A stretch of DNA of 64,000 nucleotides. Source: Actinobacteria bacterium HGW-Actinobacteria-1. GTDB taxonomy: Bacteria; Actinomycetota; Coriobacteriia; Anaerosomatales; Anaerosomataceae. Below, in pieces: positions 16,546-25,163 of the stretch (positions are counted from its first letter, which is position 1; each line of letters begins with the position of its first letter). Under the pieces are notes generated by a model. That model saw only the letters and a list, made by a program, of their open reading frames with translations. It made no database searches and was not told the origin of the DNA. The position numbers and the translations under genes are program-made. The stretch covers positions 203,816 to 267,815 of the forward strand of contig PHFB01000002.1 in NCBI GenBank assembly GCA_002841355.1, read 5' to 3'.

Positions 16546-16965
16546 CTAGACGAGGCCTTCGCCGGTGGTGCTCGCCACGAACTTGCCATGCTTCACACCT
16601 TTGGTGCCGATGAGCTCATCGGCGATGCGCTTGATCTCGCGACCGGGGCCGCGAAGCACCACGACCTCAAGGCAGTGGTGCGCATCCATATGGATGTGGA
16701 GCGTGGAGACGATGACTTCATGGTGCGAGTGCTGGTGCTCGGTAAGCTTGTCGCCGAGGTCGCTCGAGTGGTGGTCGTAGACGAGTGTAACCGTGCCGAC
16801 GGCCTCTTCGTCACCGATACTCCACTGCTCTTCGACGAGTGCGTTGCGGATGAGGTCGCGGACCGCCTCCGAGCGGTTCACGTACCCCTTCTCGGCGATG
16901 AGAGTGTCGAACTTCTCGAGCAAGCGCTCGTCGGCGGAGATGCCGAATCTGACGACGTCTGGCAT
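16546..16965 (-). CDS. nikR: Nickel-responsive transcriptional regulator NikR
   Basis: A ribbon-helix-helix repressor of 139 residues. Residues 1-45 form the DNA-binding domain ([17 protein letters not shown]). The C-terminal ACT-like domain contains the square-planar nickel ligands H79, H90, H92 and C98 with the same spacing as E. coli H76, H87, H89 and C95. ATG 16965 is chosen because it places the RHH strand at the N-terminus; upstream in-frame codons encode an unrelated basic stretch. It heads the nikR-cbiQ-cbiO operon and is divergent from cbiM, so it probably represses both in high nickel. This indicates nickel rather than cobalt as the regulated metal. Confidence 0.92.
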   Translation of the reverse strand: MPDVVRFGISADERLLEKFDTLIAEKGYVNRSEAVRDLIRNALVEEQWSIGDEEAVGTVTLVYDHHSSDLGDKLTEHQHSHHEVIVSTLHIHMDAHHCLEVVVLRGPGREIKRIADELIGTKGVKHGKFVASTTGEGLV

Positions 16966-17077
16966 GTGATGACCCCTTCGTGCTCGGTTCGTGCTACCGG
17001 AATGATGCCGGAATCGCACGCGTGACACATCCCCCGACCAGTATGTGCGAATTGCGACGATATGCTTGACGTGCAGT

Positions 17078-17115
17078 TTTGTGCGCTCTACGGTCTATTG
17101 CGAGAGTAGCACGAA
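17078..17115. promoter_or_regulatory. Imperfect dyad between nikR and cbiM, possible NikR operator
   Basis: TTTGTGC (17078-17084) and GCACGAA (17109-17115) form arms with one mismatch, and nested CTCT/AGAG (17086-17089/17103-17106) share nearly the same centre. The dyad lies 70 bases ahead of cbiM in the divergent region. It does not match the E. coli GTATGA consensus; other NikR groups use different sites. Low confidence. Confidence 0.3.
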
Positions 17116-17185
17116 TTTGGGGGACGTAACACGTTCAGAAGACGACCGGTCGCGCTTCGTCCGGAGAACACAGGGGGTCTGCACG

Positions 17186-18196
17186 ATGCACATGGCTGAT
17201 GCACTCATCTCGCCGGCTGTCGGCGGGACGATGACGGTGGTGACCGGCGCGGTTGCGGTCTACTGCGCGAAGAAGGTCAAAGAGGACCTCGACCAGAGCA
17301 AAGTGCCGCTCATGGGTGTGCTTGGCGCATTCATCTTCGCGGCCCAGATGGTCAACTTCTCGATTCCGGGTACCGGTTCCAGCGGACACCTGGGTGGCGG
17401 GATGATACTCACGATCCTACTCGGGCCGTACGCGGCGTTTCTCGTGATGGCGTCGGTTCTCGGGGTCCAGGCGCTCTTCTTCGCCGACGGCGGCTTGCTG
17501 GCGCTCGGTGCGAACGTCTTCAACCTCGGCTTCTTCCCGGCGTTCATCGCCTATCCGCTCATCTACCGTCGCATCGTGGGGAAGGATCCCGGACGCAACA
17601 AGCTCGTGGCCGGCGCGATAGCAGCTGCGGTCGTGGGGCTGCTGCTCGGGGCGTTCGGTGTCGTGCTCGAGACGACGGCGTCGGGTATCAGCGCGCTCCC
17701 GTTCACGACGTTCGTTGGCGCGATGCTCCCGATCCACCTGGCGATCGGCATCGTGGAGGGCCTCGTCACTGCTGGTGTGGTGCTGTTCGTCAAAGGCGCA
17801 CGACCCGAGCTTCTGGAGCGGGTCTCGGCCAGGAAGCCGCTGGGCGGGCTCGATCTGAAGCCGATCCTCGTCGGGCTGCTGATCGCGGCGGTCGTTGCCG
17901 GTGGAGCGCTCTCGTGGTTCGCGTCGTCGAATCCCGACGGTCTGGAATGGTCGATCGGCGGTGTCACCGGCTCCGAGGAGCTCGAGGGCGCGGGTTCTCC
18001 GGTGCACGACGCATCCGCTTCGCTTCAGGGCAAGACGGCGTTCCTGCCGGACTATGGTTTCAAGGATGCGGCTGAGTCGCAGGCGAATGCTGGCACGAGC
18101 ACTTCGGGCATCGTCGGCGGTGCGATCACGCTCGGTGTTGCGGGTCTCATCGGCTTCGTGCTCAAGAAGCGGAGCGCTGCTCGTACTGCCGCATAG
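17186..18196 (+). CDS. cbiM: Nickel/cobalt ECF transporter substrate-binding protein (CbiM with CbiN-like domain)
   Basis: The S component of the metal ECF transporter, 336 residues. The mature N-terminus starts M-H-M-A-D-A-L, where His2 and the amino terminus take part in binding the divalent metal; this fixes the start at ATG 17186. Six or seven membrane helices follow (to about residue 215). A C-terminal module (about 225-330) has two membrane helices flanking an extracellular loop containing D-Y-G-F, as in CbiN/PDGLE-type NikN domains, so M and N are fused. It is divergent from nikR-cbiQO and probably works with them. Nickel is favoured because of NikR. Confidence 0.9.
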   Translation: MHMADALISPAVGGTMTVVTGAVAVYCAKKVKEDLDQSKVPLMGVLGAFIFAAQMVNFSIPGTGSSGHLGGGMILTILLGPYAAFLVMASVLGVQALFFADGGLLALGANVFNLGFFPAFIAYPLIYRRIVGKDPGRNKLVAGAIAAAVVGLLLGAFGVVLETTASGISALPFTTFVGAMLPIHLAIGIVEGLVTAGVVLFVKGARPELLERVSARKPLGGLDLKPILVGLLIAAVVAGGALSWFASSNPDGLEWSIGGVTGSEELEGAGSPVHDASASLQGKTAFLPDYGFKDAAESQANAGTSTSGIVGGAITLGVAGLIGFVLKKRSAARTAA

Positions 18197-18211
18197 CGCG
18201 CCACCTCCTCG

Positions 18212-18247
18212 AATCCGCCCCCGTCATGTGCGCGATGGGGGCGGATT
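18212..18247 (+). terminator. Terminator after cbiM
   Basis: An 11-bp perfect stem AATCCGCCCCC (18212-18222) with GGGGGCGGATT (18237-18247), a 14-base loop, and TGTATCC after it. It lies 15 bases past the cbiM stop. Confidence 0.65.
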
Positions 18248-18341
18248 TGTATCCGTGCCCCCTCGCAGTTGCCCCTTCTCGGCGGTATGCTTGCATCATC
18301 ACGGTGCAGTTCTGCATATCCCAGTGCGAGAGGAGCCTGTA

Positions 18342-18704
18342 GTGGCACGCGAAGACACCTTCCGAGAGGCGCGAAAGCATCTTGAGGGACTCTCGGATGA
18401 GGCGCTCGAAGCGCGCTTCTGGGACCTCGCACAGCAGTGCGTGGACCCGCTCGTCGAGCTGGCGCGTACGCACACGTCGCCCTCGATCGAACGCAGCGTC
18501 CTCATGCGCATGGGCATCGACTCACGAACCTGCATGGCAGTCGTGACCGAGTGCGAGACCCGCGGGTTCCTCGGCCACGGCGCCGGGCACGTCGTCTACC
18601 TCTGCATGCAGGCGTGGAGCTGCGACGCTCCCGCCGCCGCCGCGCGTCTCGCGAACGGCGAGGGCTGGGACATCGCTGCCGCGAAGTTCGGGGGTGCGCG
18701 ATGA
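18342..18704 (+). CDS. oraS: D-ornithine 4,5-aminomutase, small subunit
   Basis: A 120-residue accessory subunit of the adenosylcobalamin- and PLP-dependent D-ornithine 4,5-aminomutase. The length equals the C. sticklandii protein (about 121). The start GTG 18342 follows GAGAGGAG. The product is helical, with R-M-G-I-D-S-R-T-C near its middle and a H-G-A-G-H-V segment. Its stop overlaps the oraE start (ATGA, 18701-18704), as expected for obligate subunits. Assigned mainly by this coupling and by size. Confidence 0.92.
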   Translation: MAREDTFREARKHLEGLSDEALEARFWDLAQQCVDPLVELARTHTSPSIERSVLMRMGIDSRTCMAVVTECETRGFLGHGAGHVVYLCMQAWSCDAPAAAARLANGEGWDIAAAKFGGAR

Positions 18705-20911
18705 GCGATCGCCTGCCGCCGCTCGACCAGTGCACCAAGATCGACGTCCAGTCGCTGCTCGATGGGCTGGAGCAGTACCGCCCACGCCGTCACGGATGGA
18801 CGTGGCGCAAGCAGGTCCCCGGCCAGAAGATGTACGAGTTCACCTACCACGAGACCTCCGAGCCGCTCAAGCAGAGCGTCCCGCTGCCGGCCGCGCACTA
18901 CTTCGACAACATCGACCCGCAGCCCGACTGCGTGGTCACGACCGAGATCGCCTCGGGCAGGCCTGAGGACGACATTCGCCGTATGCGCATGGCCGCCTGG
19001 CACGGCGCCGACCACATCATGGTCATTCGCACGGCCGGCCAGAGCCACATCGATGGGCTGCTCGAGGGAACGCCCGAGGGTGTTGGCGGCATCGCCGTCA
19101 CCCGCAAGCAGTGCCGCCTCACGCGCCGCGCGCTCGATCTCATCGAGGACGAGGTCGGCCGTCCCATCAACTACCACAGCTACGTGAGCGGCGTCGCCGG
19201 TCCCGAGATCGCGGTGATGTTTGCCGAGGAGGGCGTGAACGGCGCGCACCAGGACCCGCAGTACAACGTGCTCTACCGCAACATCAACATGTACCGCAGC
19301 TTCGTTGACGCCGCCGTGGCCAAGCACGTGATGGCGGGTGCGGGCATCCTGCAGATCGACGGCGCACACAACGCGAACGCCACCGCGGTGCGCGCGTGGA
19401 AGGTCATGCCCGAGCTGCTCGTTCAGCACGCCATCAACTGCGCGTACAGCCGCTCGGTGGGCATGCCCGCCGAGCAGATCGCGCTTTCCACGGTGCCGCC
19501 GGACGCACCGCCCGCGCCGTGCATGCGCATGGACCTGCCGTACGCGATCGCCCTTCGCGACCTCTTCGGCGAGTACAAGATGCGCGCGCAGCAGAACACC
19601 CGCTACATGGAGGCGGATGGCCGAGAAGCTACCGTCTCTCACGTGCTCAACCTCATGATCTCGCGGCTGACCTCGGCGGATATCCAGAGCACCATCACGC
19701 CGGACGAAGGTCGCAACGTGCCATGGCACTACAACAACGTCGCGGCGATCAACACCGCGAAGCAGTCGCTGGTGGGGATGGACGGGCTGCGCGAGGTCGT
19801 GAAGATCGACCGCGAGAATCCCGAGCTCAAGGATCGCGTCCGCGAGCTCAAGGAGCGTGCGGTGCTCTTCCTGGAAGCGATGATCGACGACGGCGGCTAC
19901 TTTGCCGGCGTGGAGGACGCGTACTTCGTCGACTCGGGCGAGTATCCCGAGACGCACGACGACGGCATCGCCCGCGATTCACAGGGCGGTGTGGCCGAGG
20001 GAACGATCGTGCCGCGTGCCGACGACTACATGGCCCCGGTCTGCCACCACTTCGGCGAGAACCACCTGCCCGAGGGTCTTGAGCACGCCTGCGACCTTAT
20101 CGGCGGATGCACGCTCTGCGATGACTCGCTGGTTCCGTTCACCGACGAGCTCGACCCCGAGGACAACGTCAACGTACGGCTTACACAGACAGCAGAACTG
20201 CGCGAGCGCGGCCTCATCAAGCCCGAGGTCGAGTGGGCGGGCGACGGCATCGTCGCCGTTACGATGTTCCTGCCGGTCTCGGACCGCCTCGCGGAGGCTG
20301 CAGCGCTCGAGATCGGCCGCTCGATGAACCTCTCGGACTGCGAAGTCATCAACAAGCAGGTCATGCACCCTGCCGAGGGCACGCTCATCGAACTCAAGGG
20401 GCGCCTGGACATAGCGATCGACCCGGCGACGCTGGTGATCCCGGATCTGCCCGAGGTGCTCACCGACGAGGAGATTCGCGACTTCGTGCACGAACGCGGC
20501 CTGACGGCGGTTGCTGCGACCGTGGGCGAAGACGAGCATTCGGTCGGCATGCGCGAGATCATCGACATCAAGCATGGCGGGCTCGAGAAGTGGGGCTTCG
20601 GCGTGACCTATCTCGGCACGAGCGTGCCGGTTGAGAAGCTGCTCGACGCCGCCATCGAGCACGCGGCAAGCATCGTGCTCATCTCGACGATTATCACCCA
20701 CGGTGACATGCACCGCCGCAACATGGAGAAGCTTGCCGATCTTGCTGCCGAGAAGGGCGTGCGCGACAAGCTCATCCTCATCGCAGGCGGCACGCAGGTG
20801 ACCGACGAGCTTGCCTGCAGCTGGGGCATGGACGCGGGCTTCGGCCGCAAGACGCACGGGATCGACGTGGCGAGCTTCGTGGTGAAGACGATGCGCGAAC
20901 GAGGGATGTAG
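18701..20911 (+). CDS. oraE: D-ornithine 4,5-aminomutase, large (B12/PLP) subunit
   Basis: Catalytic subunit, 736 residues, converting D-ornithine to (2R,4S)-2,4-diaminopentanoate by a radical 1,2-amino shift. An N-terminal TIM-barrel region is followed by a dimerisation segment and a C-terminal B12-binding Rossmann domain. The sequence EDEHSVG holds the cobalamin ligand H613, and 11 residues later IIDIKHGG holds K624, the PLP lysine. These match H618 and K629 of the C. sticklandii enzyme, including their spacing. The GTSVPVEKL and IAGGTQVT segments complete the B12 fold. It needs a reactivating system; a MutL-like gene lies 1.1 kb downstream. Confidence 0.96.
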   Translation: MSDRLPPLDQCTKIDVQSLLDGLEQYRPRRHGWTWRKQVPGQKMYEFTYHETSEPLKQSVPLPAAHYFDNIDPQPDCVVTTEIASGRPEDDIRRMRMAAWHGADHIMVIRTAGQSHIDGLLEGTPEGVGGIAVTRKQCRLTRRALDLIEDEVGRPINYHSYVSGVAGPEIAVMFAEEGVNGAHQDPQYNVLYRNINMYRSFVDAAVAKHVMAGAGILQIDGAHNANATAVRAWKVMPELLVQHAINCAYSRSVGMPAEQIALSTVPPDAPPAPCMRMDLPYAIALRDLFGEYKMRAQQNTRYMEADGREATVSHVLNLMISRLTSADIQSTITPDEGRNVPWHYNNVAAINTAKQSLVGMDGLREVVKIDRENPELKDRVRELKERAVLFLEAMIDDGGYFAGVEDAYFVDSGEYPETHDDGIARDSQGGVAEGTIVPRADDYMAPVCHHFGENHLPEGLEHACDLIGGCTLCDDSLVPFTDELDPEDNVNVRLTQTAELRERGLIKPEVEWAGDGIVAVTMFLPVSDRLAEAAALEIGRSMNLSDCEVINKQVMHPAEGTLIELKGRLDIAIDPATLVIPDLPEVLTDEEIRDFVHERGLTAVAATVGEDEHSVGMREIIDIKHGGLEKWGFGVTYLGTSVPVEKLLDAAIEHAASIVLISTIITHGDMHRRNMEKLADLAAEKGVRDKLILIAGGTQVTDELACSWGMDAGFGRKTHGIDVASFVVKTMRERGM

Positions 20912-21053
20912 GGCCCCGGACTCGCGGCCGAGACACGGAACCCAACAGATGACCGCCCCGCGCTAGCGCGCTCGCTCGCCTTAATGCAGGATAAGCGTGC
21001 GAGAGAATCGCGATAGGGCGACCGTCCGACAAACCCAGCGAAGAGGGGACATC

Positions 21054-21926
21054 ATGGCGCACTGCACGCAATGTGGAACGACTATTCCGGACGACGCGGC
21101 GTTCTGTGCGTCATGTGGCGCGGCTTCGGTGCCCGTCACTTCATCGCCCGTGGCCGCGCCCGCCAGTTCGGGGAGCAAGGCGCCGCTGTTGATCGTGGTC
21201 GGGGTCCTGGTGCTCGCGCTGCTCGCAGGCGGCGGCTGGTTCCTCAAGGGCTACCTCGATGACAAGGCCGCCCAGAAGCGAGCACGCGCGCAGGCAGAGG
21301 TCGCAGCGGACTTCGTCGAAGGCGCATTCATCTCCTATGACACGCGGCTTGTCGCCAAGTCAGTGTCGCGCGACTACGCCGACAGGGTCGACGAAGTGGT
21401 TGAGGGCAGCTCCGAGGACGGCGCGAAGGTCAATCGCAAGTGGGACGGCGACGTTCTCGTGCTCTCCGTCCGAGATGCGGACAGCCCCTACGAGGTCGCG
21501 ATCGAAGCGGATGGCGACAAAGAGAGCGCCGAGGTGACCCTTGATGTCACCGGGGAGTCTGAGCAGTCGCTCTTCATGACTGTGGAGCTCGATGGCAGCC
21601 GTTGGGTTGTCGTCGAGTTCAACGGATCCTCGATTGCATCGATGTTCGGGGACGAGGAGTCCTCGGACGGGTCCTCCTCCGGCGGCGGTGACGAGCGCGC
21701 TTGCCAGGCCAACCAGCGCACCATCGAAGGTGCGGTCCAGCAGTACCTTGCGACAGACGAGTACAACTCGATCGATGACATCAGCGGCGCGCTGGATTAC
21801 TCGAACTACCTGATTGGCGACTACATCAAGGACGTGCCGTACTGCCCGTCCGATGAATCGTCTACGTACTACATCTACGACGACGGGACCACCGACTGCG
21901 CCGCGGGTATCCACGACCACTTCTAG
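21054..21926 (+). CDS. Zinc-ribbon membrane protein with pseudopilin-like C-terminal domain
   Basis: A 290-residue protein of mosaic build. It begins with a zinc ribbon (C4-x2-C7 ... C18-x2-C21), then a Pro/Ser linker, one membrane helix (about 43-66), a soluble domain of about 130 residues similar in layout to DUF4878/lumazine-type extracytoplasmic domains (inferred), and a Ser/Gly linker. From C217 it has a domain reading A-C-Q-A-N-Q-R-T-I-E-G-A-V-Q-Q-Y, then D-V-P-Y-C-P-S and a last Cys before G-I-H, the pattern of the C-terminal globular part of ComGC/T2SS-type pseudopilins. The pilin N-terminal helix is absent here. ATG 21054 follows GAAGAGGGG. No function is assigned. Confidence 0.7.
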   Translation: MAHCTQCGTTIPDDAAFCASCGAASVPVTSSPVAAPASSGSKAPLLIVVGVLVLALLAGGGWFLKGYLDDKAAQKRARAQAEVAADFVEGAFISYDTRLVAKSVSRDYADRVDEVVEGSSEDGAKVNRKWDGDVLVLSVRDADSPYEVAIEADGDKESAEVTLDVTGESEQSLFMTVELDGSRWVVVEFNGSSIASMFGDEESSDGSSSGGGDERACQANQRTIEGAVQQYLATDEYNSIDDISGALDYSNYLIGDYIKDVPYCPSDESSTYYIYDDGTTDCAAGIHDHF

Positions 21927-21954
21927 GTTCTGCGGTCTGGTAGAGCGGTAGAGG

Positions 21955-22000
21955 GCGGGTCACTCCAACCGGTCGCGCTGAGCGCGGCCGGTTGACCCGC
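21955..22000 (+). terminator. Hairpin terminator after the zinc-ribbon/pseudopilin gene
   Basis: A 12-bp stem (21967-21978 with 21982-21993, one mismatch) closes a TGA loop, and an outer arm GCGGGTC/GACCCGC extends it. It separates this gene from the mutL-orr pair. Confidence 0.55.
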
Positions 22001-22050
22001 TCGGCAGAAAGCCGTGCAATGGAAGCTGCCATCCGCCGAGAGGAGCTTGC

Positions 22051-23397
22051 ATGATGCCCGAACGCCGCCGCATCGATGCGCTCGTCGTCGAGGTCGGTTC
22101 GACGACGACCGTCGCGACCGCGTTCGACGGGCTCGCAGGCTGGCCCGAGACGACGCCGGTGCTGCTCGGCCAGGGGTTCGCGCCCACGAGCGTGGCAGAC
22201 GGCGATGTCGGCATCGGGCTCGATGCCGCGCGCGCGATGCTCGAGGCGAAGCTCGGGCCGCTTGAGCCGGAGGTGACGCTTGCGACCTCCTCGGCAGCGG
22301 GTGGACTGCGCATGACCGTGCACGGCCTTACCGCGAAGATGACGGCCATGGCCGCGCGCGAGGCGGCGCTTGGCGCTGGAGCAGTCGTGAAGTACCAGAC
22401 CGCCGGGCGGCTACGCGACCACGACCTGCGCGAGATCGATGCGGTGCGGCCCAACCTCGTGCTGCTTGCCGGCGGCGTGGAGGGCGGCGACACCGAGGTC
22501 ATCCTTCACAACGCGGAGCGACTCACCGGTCTCTCGACGCGCCCGATCGTGGTCTATGCGGGCAACTCCGTTGTGGCCGAGGAGGCTCGCGAGCTCCTTG
22601 AGCCCGCCGATTTCCGCGTGCGGGTTACGCGGAACGTGTATCCAAACATCGACGAGCTCGACATCGTGCCCGCGCGCCACGTCATCCACGACGCGTTCGA
22701 GGAGCACATCACGCACGCTCCGGGCATGGAGCGCATCGGCACGTTCGTAAGTGGCAGCATCCTGCCCACGCCGGGCGCGGTCCTCATCGCCGCTGAGCTG
22801 CTCGCCGAGCACGAGGGCGACCTCGTCGTCATCGATGTCGGCGGCGCCACCACCGATATCCACTCGGTCACCGACGGCAGCCCGGAGATGGCCGCGATCT
22901 CCACCGACCCGCAGCCGCATGCAAAGCGCTCTGTTGAGGGCGACCTCGGCACCTTCGTGAGCGCGGCGACCGTCGCCGAGCTTCTGCCCGCAGCCGAGCG
23001 ACCCGACCCGCTCCCGCCTGCGGTCCCCACCACCGCCGAGGAGATCGCCGCCGCGTCGCTCTTGGCGCGCACCGCGACTGTGACGGCGATGCACCGTCAC
23101 GCCGGCGGGCTCGCGCACCTGTATACGCCGAGCGGCCGCAAGACCGTCGCCCGCGGCCGCGACCTTACGGCGTGTCGGCTCGTCATCGGCACCGGCGGCG
23201 CGCTCACGCGGCTACCCGATGGCGAGGGCATGCTCCGTTCGGCGCTCGATCCTGGCAGCGGCGACAGGCTGCTGCCGCCAGCCGACGCACGCATCGCGCT
23301 TGATCGCGACTACGTCTTCGCCGCCTGCGGCGTGCTTTCGACCCGATTCCCCGCCGAGGCGGTCGTTGCGCTTATGCGCACGAGCGCCGGACTCTAG
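22051..23397 (+). CDS. MutL/GlmL-like ASKHA protein, probable OraSE reactivating factor
   Basis: A 448-residue protein of the glutamate mutase L family (ASKHA ATPase fold). Phosphate-1 motif V-V-E-V-G-S-T-T-T (about 12-20), phosphate-2 VIDVGGATTDIHSV (about 261-274) and adenosine motif VIGTGGALTRL (about 378-388) are visible. Homologues sit beside B12-dependent mutase genes, including glutamate mutase and ornithine aminomutase, and are thought to release damaged cobalamin. Here it lies between oraSE and orr, and its stop is 3 bases before orr. The ribosome binding site is GAGAGGAG. The role is inferred from family and context. Confidence 0.85.
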   Translation: MMPERRRIDALVVEVGSTTTVATAFDGLAGWPETTPVLLGQGFAPTSVADGDVGIGLDAARAMLEAKLGPLEPEVTLATSSAAGGLRMTVHGLTAKMTAMAAREAALGAGAVVKYQTAGRLRDHDLREIDAVRPNLVLLAGGVEGGDTEVILHNAERLTGLSTRPIVVYAGNSVVAEEARELLEPADFRVRVTRNVYPNIDELDIVPARHVIHDAFEEHITHAPGMERIGTFVSGSILPTPGAVLIAAELLAEHEGDLVVIDVGGATTDIHSVTDGSPEMAAISTDPQPHAKRSVEGDLGTFVSAATVAELLPAAERPDPLPPAVPTTAEEIAAASLLARTATVTAMHRHAGGLAHLYTPSGRKTVARGRDLTACRLVIGTGGALTRLPDGEGMLRSALDPGSGDRLLPPADARIALDRDYVFAACGVLSTRFPAEAVVALMRTSAGL

Positions 23398-23400
23398 GAG

Positions 23401-24477
23401 ATGCCCGTGCTCTCTCAAGCCACCATCACCATCGACCTGGCCAAGATTACCGAGAACGCACGCCGCGTGGTCGACGCGCTTGGCGGCCGCCAGGTCGTGG
23501 GCGTCACGAAGGTGACGTGCGGGGCGCCAGAAGTGGCGCGCGCCATGCTCGCCGGCGGCGTGAGCGCGCTCGGAGATTCTCGGCTGGAGAATCTCGCCGG
23601 ACTGCGTGCAGCGGGCATCACCGCGCCCACGTGGCTCATCCGGTCGCCAGTCCCCTCGCTTGCCGAGGACACCGTTCGCTACGCCGATGTATCGCTCGAG
23701 AGCGAGATCGAGACGGTGCTCGCGCTGGACGTCGCAGCGGGCGCGCTCGGGAAGCGGCATGCGATCGTGGCGATGGTGGACCTGGGCGACCTGCGCGAGG
23801 GCATGCTGCCCGCCGAGCTACCCGCGTTCGTCGACCGCGTCGGCACGCTCGCGAACGTCGATCTTCTCGGCATCGGGCTGAGCCTCACATGCTACGGCGC
23901 GATCGTGCCGGATGAGCAGAACCTCGCGGAACTGGTCGCGCTTACACGGTCTGCAGAAGAGCGTCTGGGCCGCCGTCTGCTCATCAGTGGCGGCATGTCG
24001 AGCTCGCTCGACGCGCTTATCGATGGCGTGCTGCCCGACCGCATCGACAGCTTGCGGGTGGGGGAGAGCATCCTTCTCGGCGTGAGCACGGTGACGCGTG
24101 AGCGGATCCTCGGTCTGCATACCGATGCGTTCGTCGTGGAAGCGCCTGTCATCGAGGTCTTTGAGAAGCCGAGCAAGCCAATCGGGACGAGCGCGCAGGA
24201 CGCGTTCGGCGGCTTCCCGGAGTTCGAGGACCGGGGTACGCGCAGGCGCGCGATCTGCGCGATTGGTCGTCAGGATGTGGACCCCGCAGGTATCGTGCCG
24301 GTCGATCCGAACGTCGAGGTGCTCGGTGCATCGAGCGATCATCTGGTGCTCGACGTCGACGCCATGCCGACCCCGCCTCGGCTGGGGGATCCGATTGCGT
24401 TCGTGCCGAGCTACTCGGCCACGCTTCGGCTCTTCACCTCACCATACGTGCGGAAGGTCTTCACGACAGCAGAGTGA
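23401..24477 (+). CDS. orr: Ornithine racemase
   Basis: A PLP-dependent fold III (alanine racemase-like) enzyme of 358 residues, converting L-ornithine to D-ornithine for OraSE. The PLP lysine is K37 in GVTKVTCG. The substrate-binding barrel contains a conserved D-L-G-D-L-R-E-G segment (about 129-136), the phosphate-binding region S-G-G-M-S-S-S (about 199-205) and R-V-G-E-S-I-L-L-G (about 219-227). It starts 3 bases after the MutL-like gene, so they share an operon. Sequence features separate it from Alr, which is longer in its C-terminal domain. It completes the pathway. Confidence 0.92.
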   Translation: MPVLSQATITIDLAKITENARRVVDALGGRQVVGVTKVTCGAPEVARAMLAGGVSALGDSRLENLAGLRAAGITAPTWLIRSPVPSLAEDTVRYADVSLESEIETVLALDVAAGALGKRHAIVAMVDLGDLREGMLPAELPAFVDRVGTLANVDLLGIGLSLTCYGAIVPDEQNLAELVALTRSAEERLGRRLLISGGMSSSLDALIDGVLPDRIDSLRVGESILLGVSTVTRERILGLHTDAFVVEAPVIEVFEKPSKPIGTSAQDAFGGFPEFEDRGTRRRAICAIGRQDVDPAGIVPVDPNVEVLGASSDHLVLDVDAMPTPPRLGDPIAFVPSYSATLRLFTSPYVRKVFTTAE

Positions 24478-25015
24478 ATAGCGCCCATCCTGCGCCGACG
24501 CCGACGACCGCCGCGACGACGTTCGCGATGATGTACGTGCGCCCGCTCGAGCTTGCCGAGAACGACATCCAGCTACCCTTCATCGCGGGCACGATTGGCG
24601 CGAAGAGCGGCATCGCTGCCAGTCCCCAGAAGACGATGCCGCATACAAGCCAGGCGACGCCGCCGCTCCGGATGCCCCTGATGCCGAACTCCAGGAAGTT
24701 CGCGCCGATCGTGAAGAAGAGCAGCACCCACATCGGCGTAAGCAGGTTGAAGCCGCCGAGACGTCCGGCGCCTCTCCAGTGGATGCCGACGAACGCCACA
24801 CCGGAGAGAATCGATACCGGCACCAGCCAGATCCAATCGGGCGCGGGATGCGCGATTTCGTACGGGCCACCGCTTGCGACGAAGCCCGCTCCCGCCGCCA
24901 TGAGCGTGCGCGTTGCAAGGAAGAGCACCGTCACGCAGACAGCCAGACCGAGTGCACCGATGACGATGTACGCGTAGTCGCCATGCTGTCGCCGACCAGC
25001 TAGCTCACTGCTCAC
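24461..25015 (-). CDS. Hypothetical polytopic membrane protein
   Basis: A 184-residue protein with about five hydrophobic helices. The start is taken as GTG 25015, 5 bases after GGGAGG (25026-25021 on this strand); an in-frame GTG at 25027 overlaps that site. Its 3' end overlaps the end of orr by 17 bases in convergent orientation. No conserved motif that I can name is seen. It does not obviously belong with either neighbour. Confidence 0.6.
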   Translation of the reverse strand: MSSELAGRRQHGDYAYIVIGALGLAVCVTVLFLATRTLMAAGAGFVASGGPYEIAHPAPDWIWLVPVSILSGVAFVGIHWRGAGRLGGFNLLTPMWVLLFFTIGANFLEFGIRGIRSGGVAWLVCGIVFWGLAAMPLFAPIVPAMKGSWMSFSASSSGRTYIIANVVAAVVGVGAGWALFTLLS

Positions 25016-25163
25016 GTCGCCTCCCACAGCAGCACTAAATCACGGTATCCCCTCTGTTCGCGTATACCCCGAAACCGCTTCTTGCGTGGGGTGGCGGCTG
25101 CGCTCCATGATGAGCACAGCGCGCGAAGAGCGCGCACTGCTACGATTTCTAGGGGGAATCGGT

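Noticed and set aside
18197-18341. A B12 riboswitch upstream of oraS
   Set aside because: Only the cbiM terminator and a short spacer are found; no B12-box-like sequence, nor ahead of ord or cbiM.
18596-19957. A 453-residue reverse-strand frame inside oraE
   Set aside because: Antisense to a gene with exact catalytic residues; composition is not protein-like.
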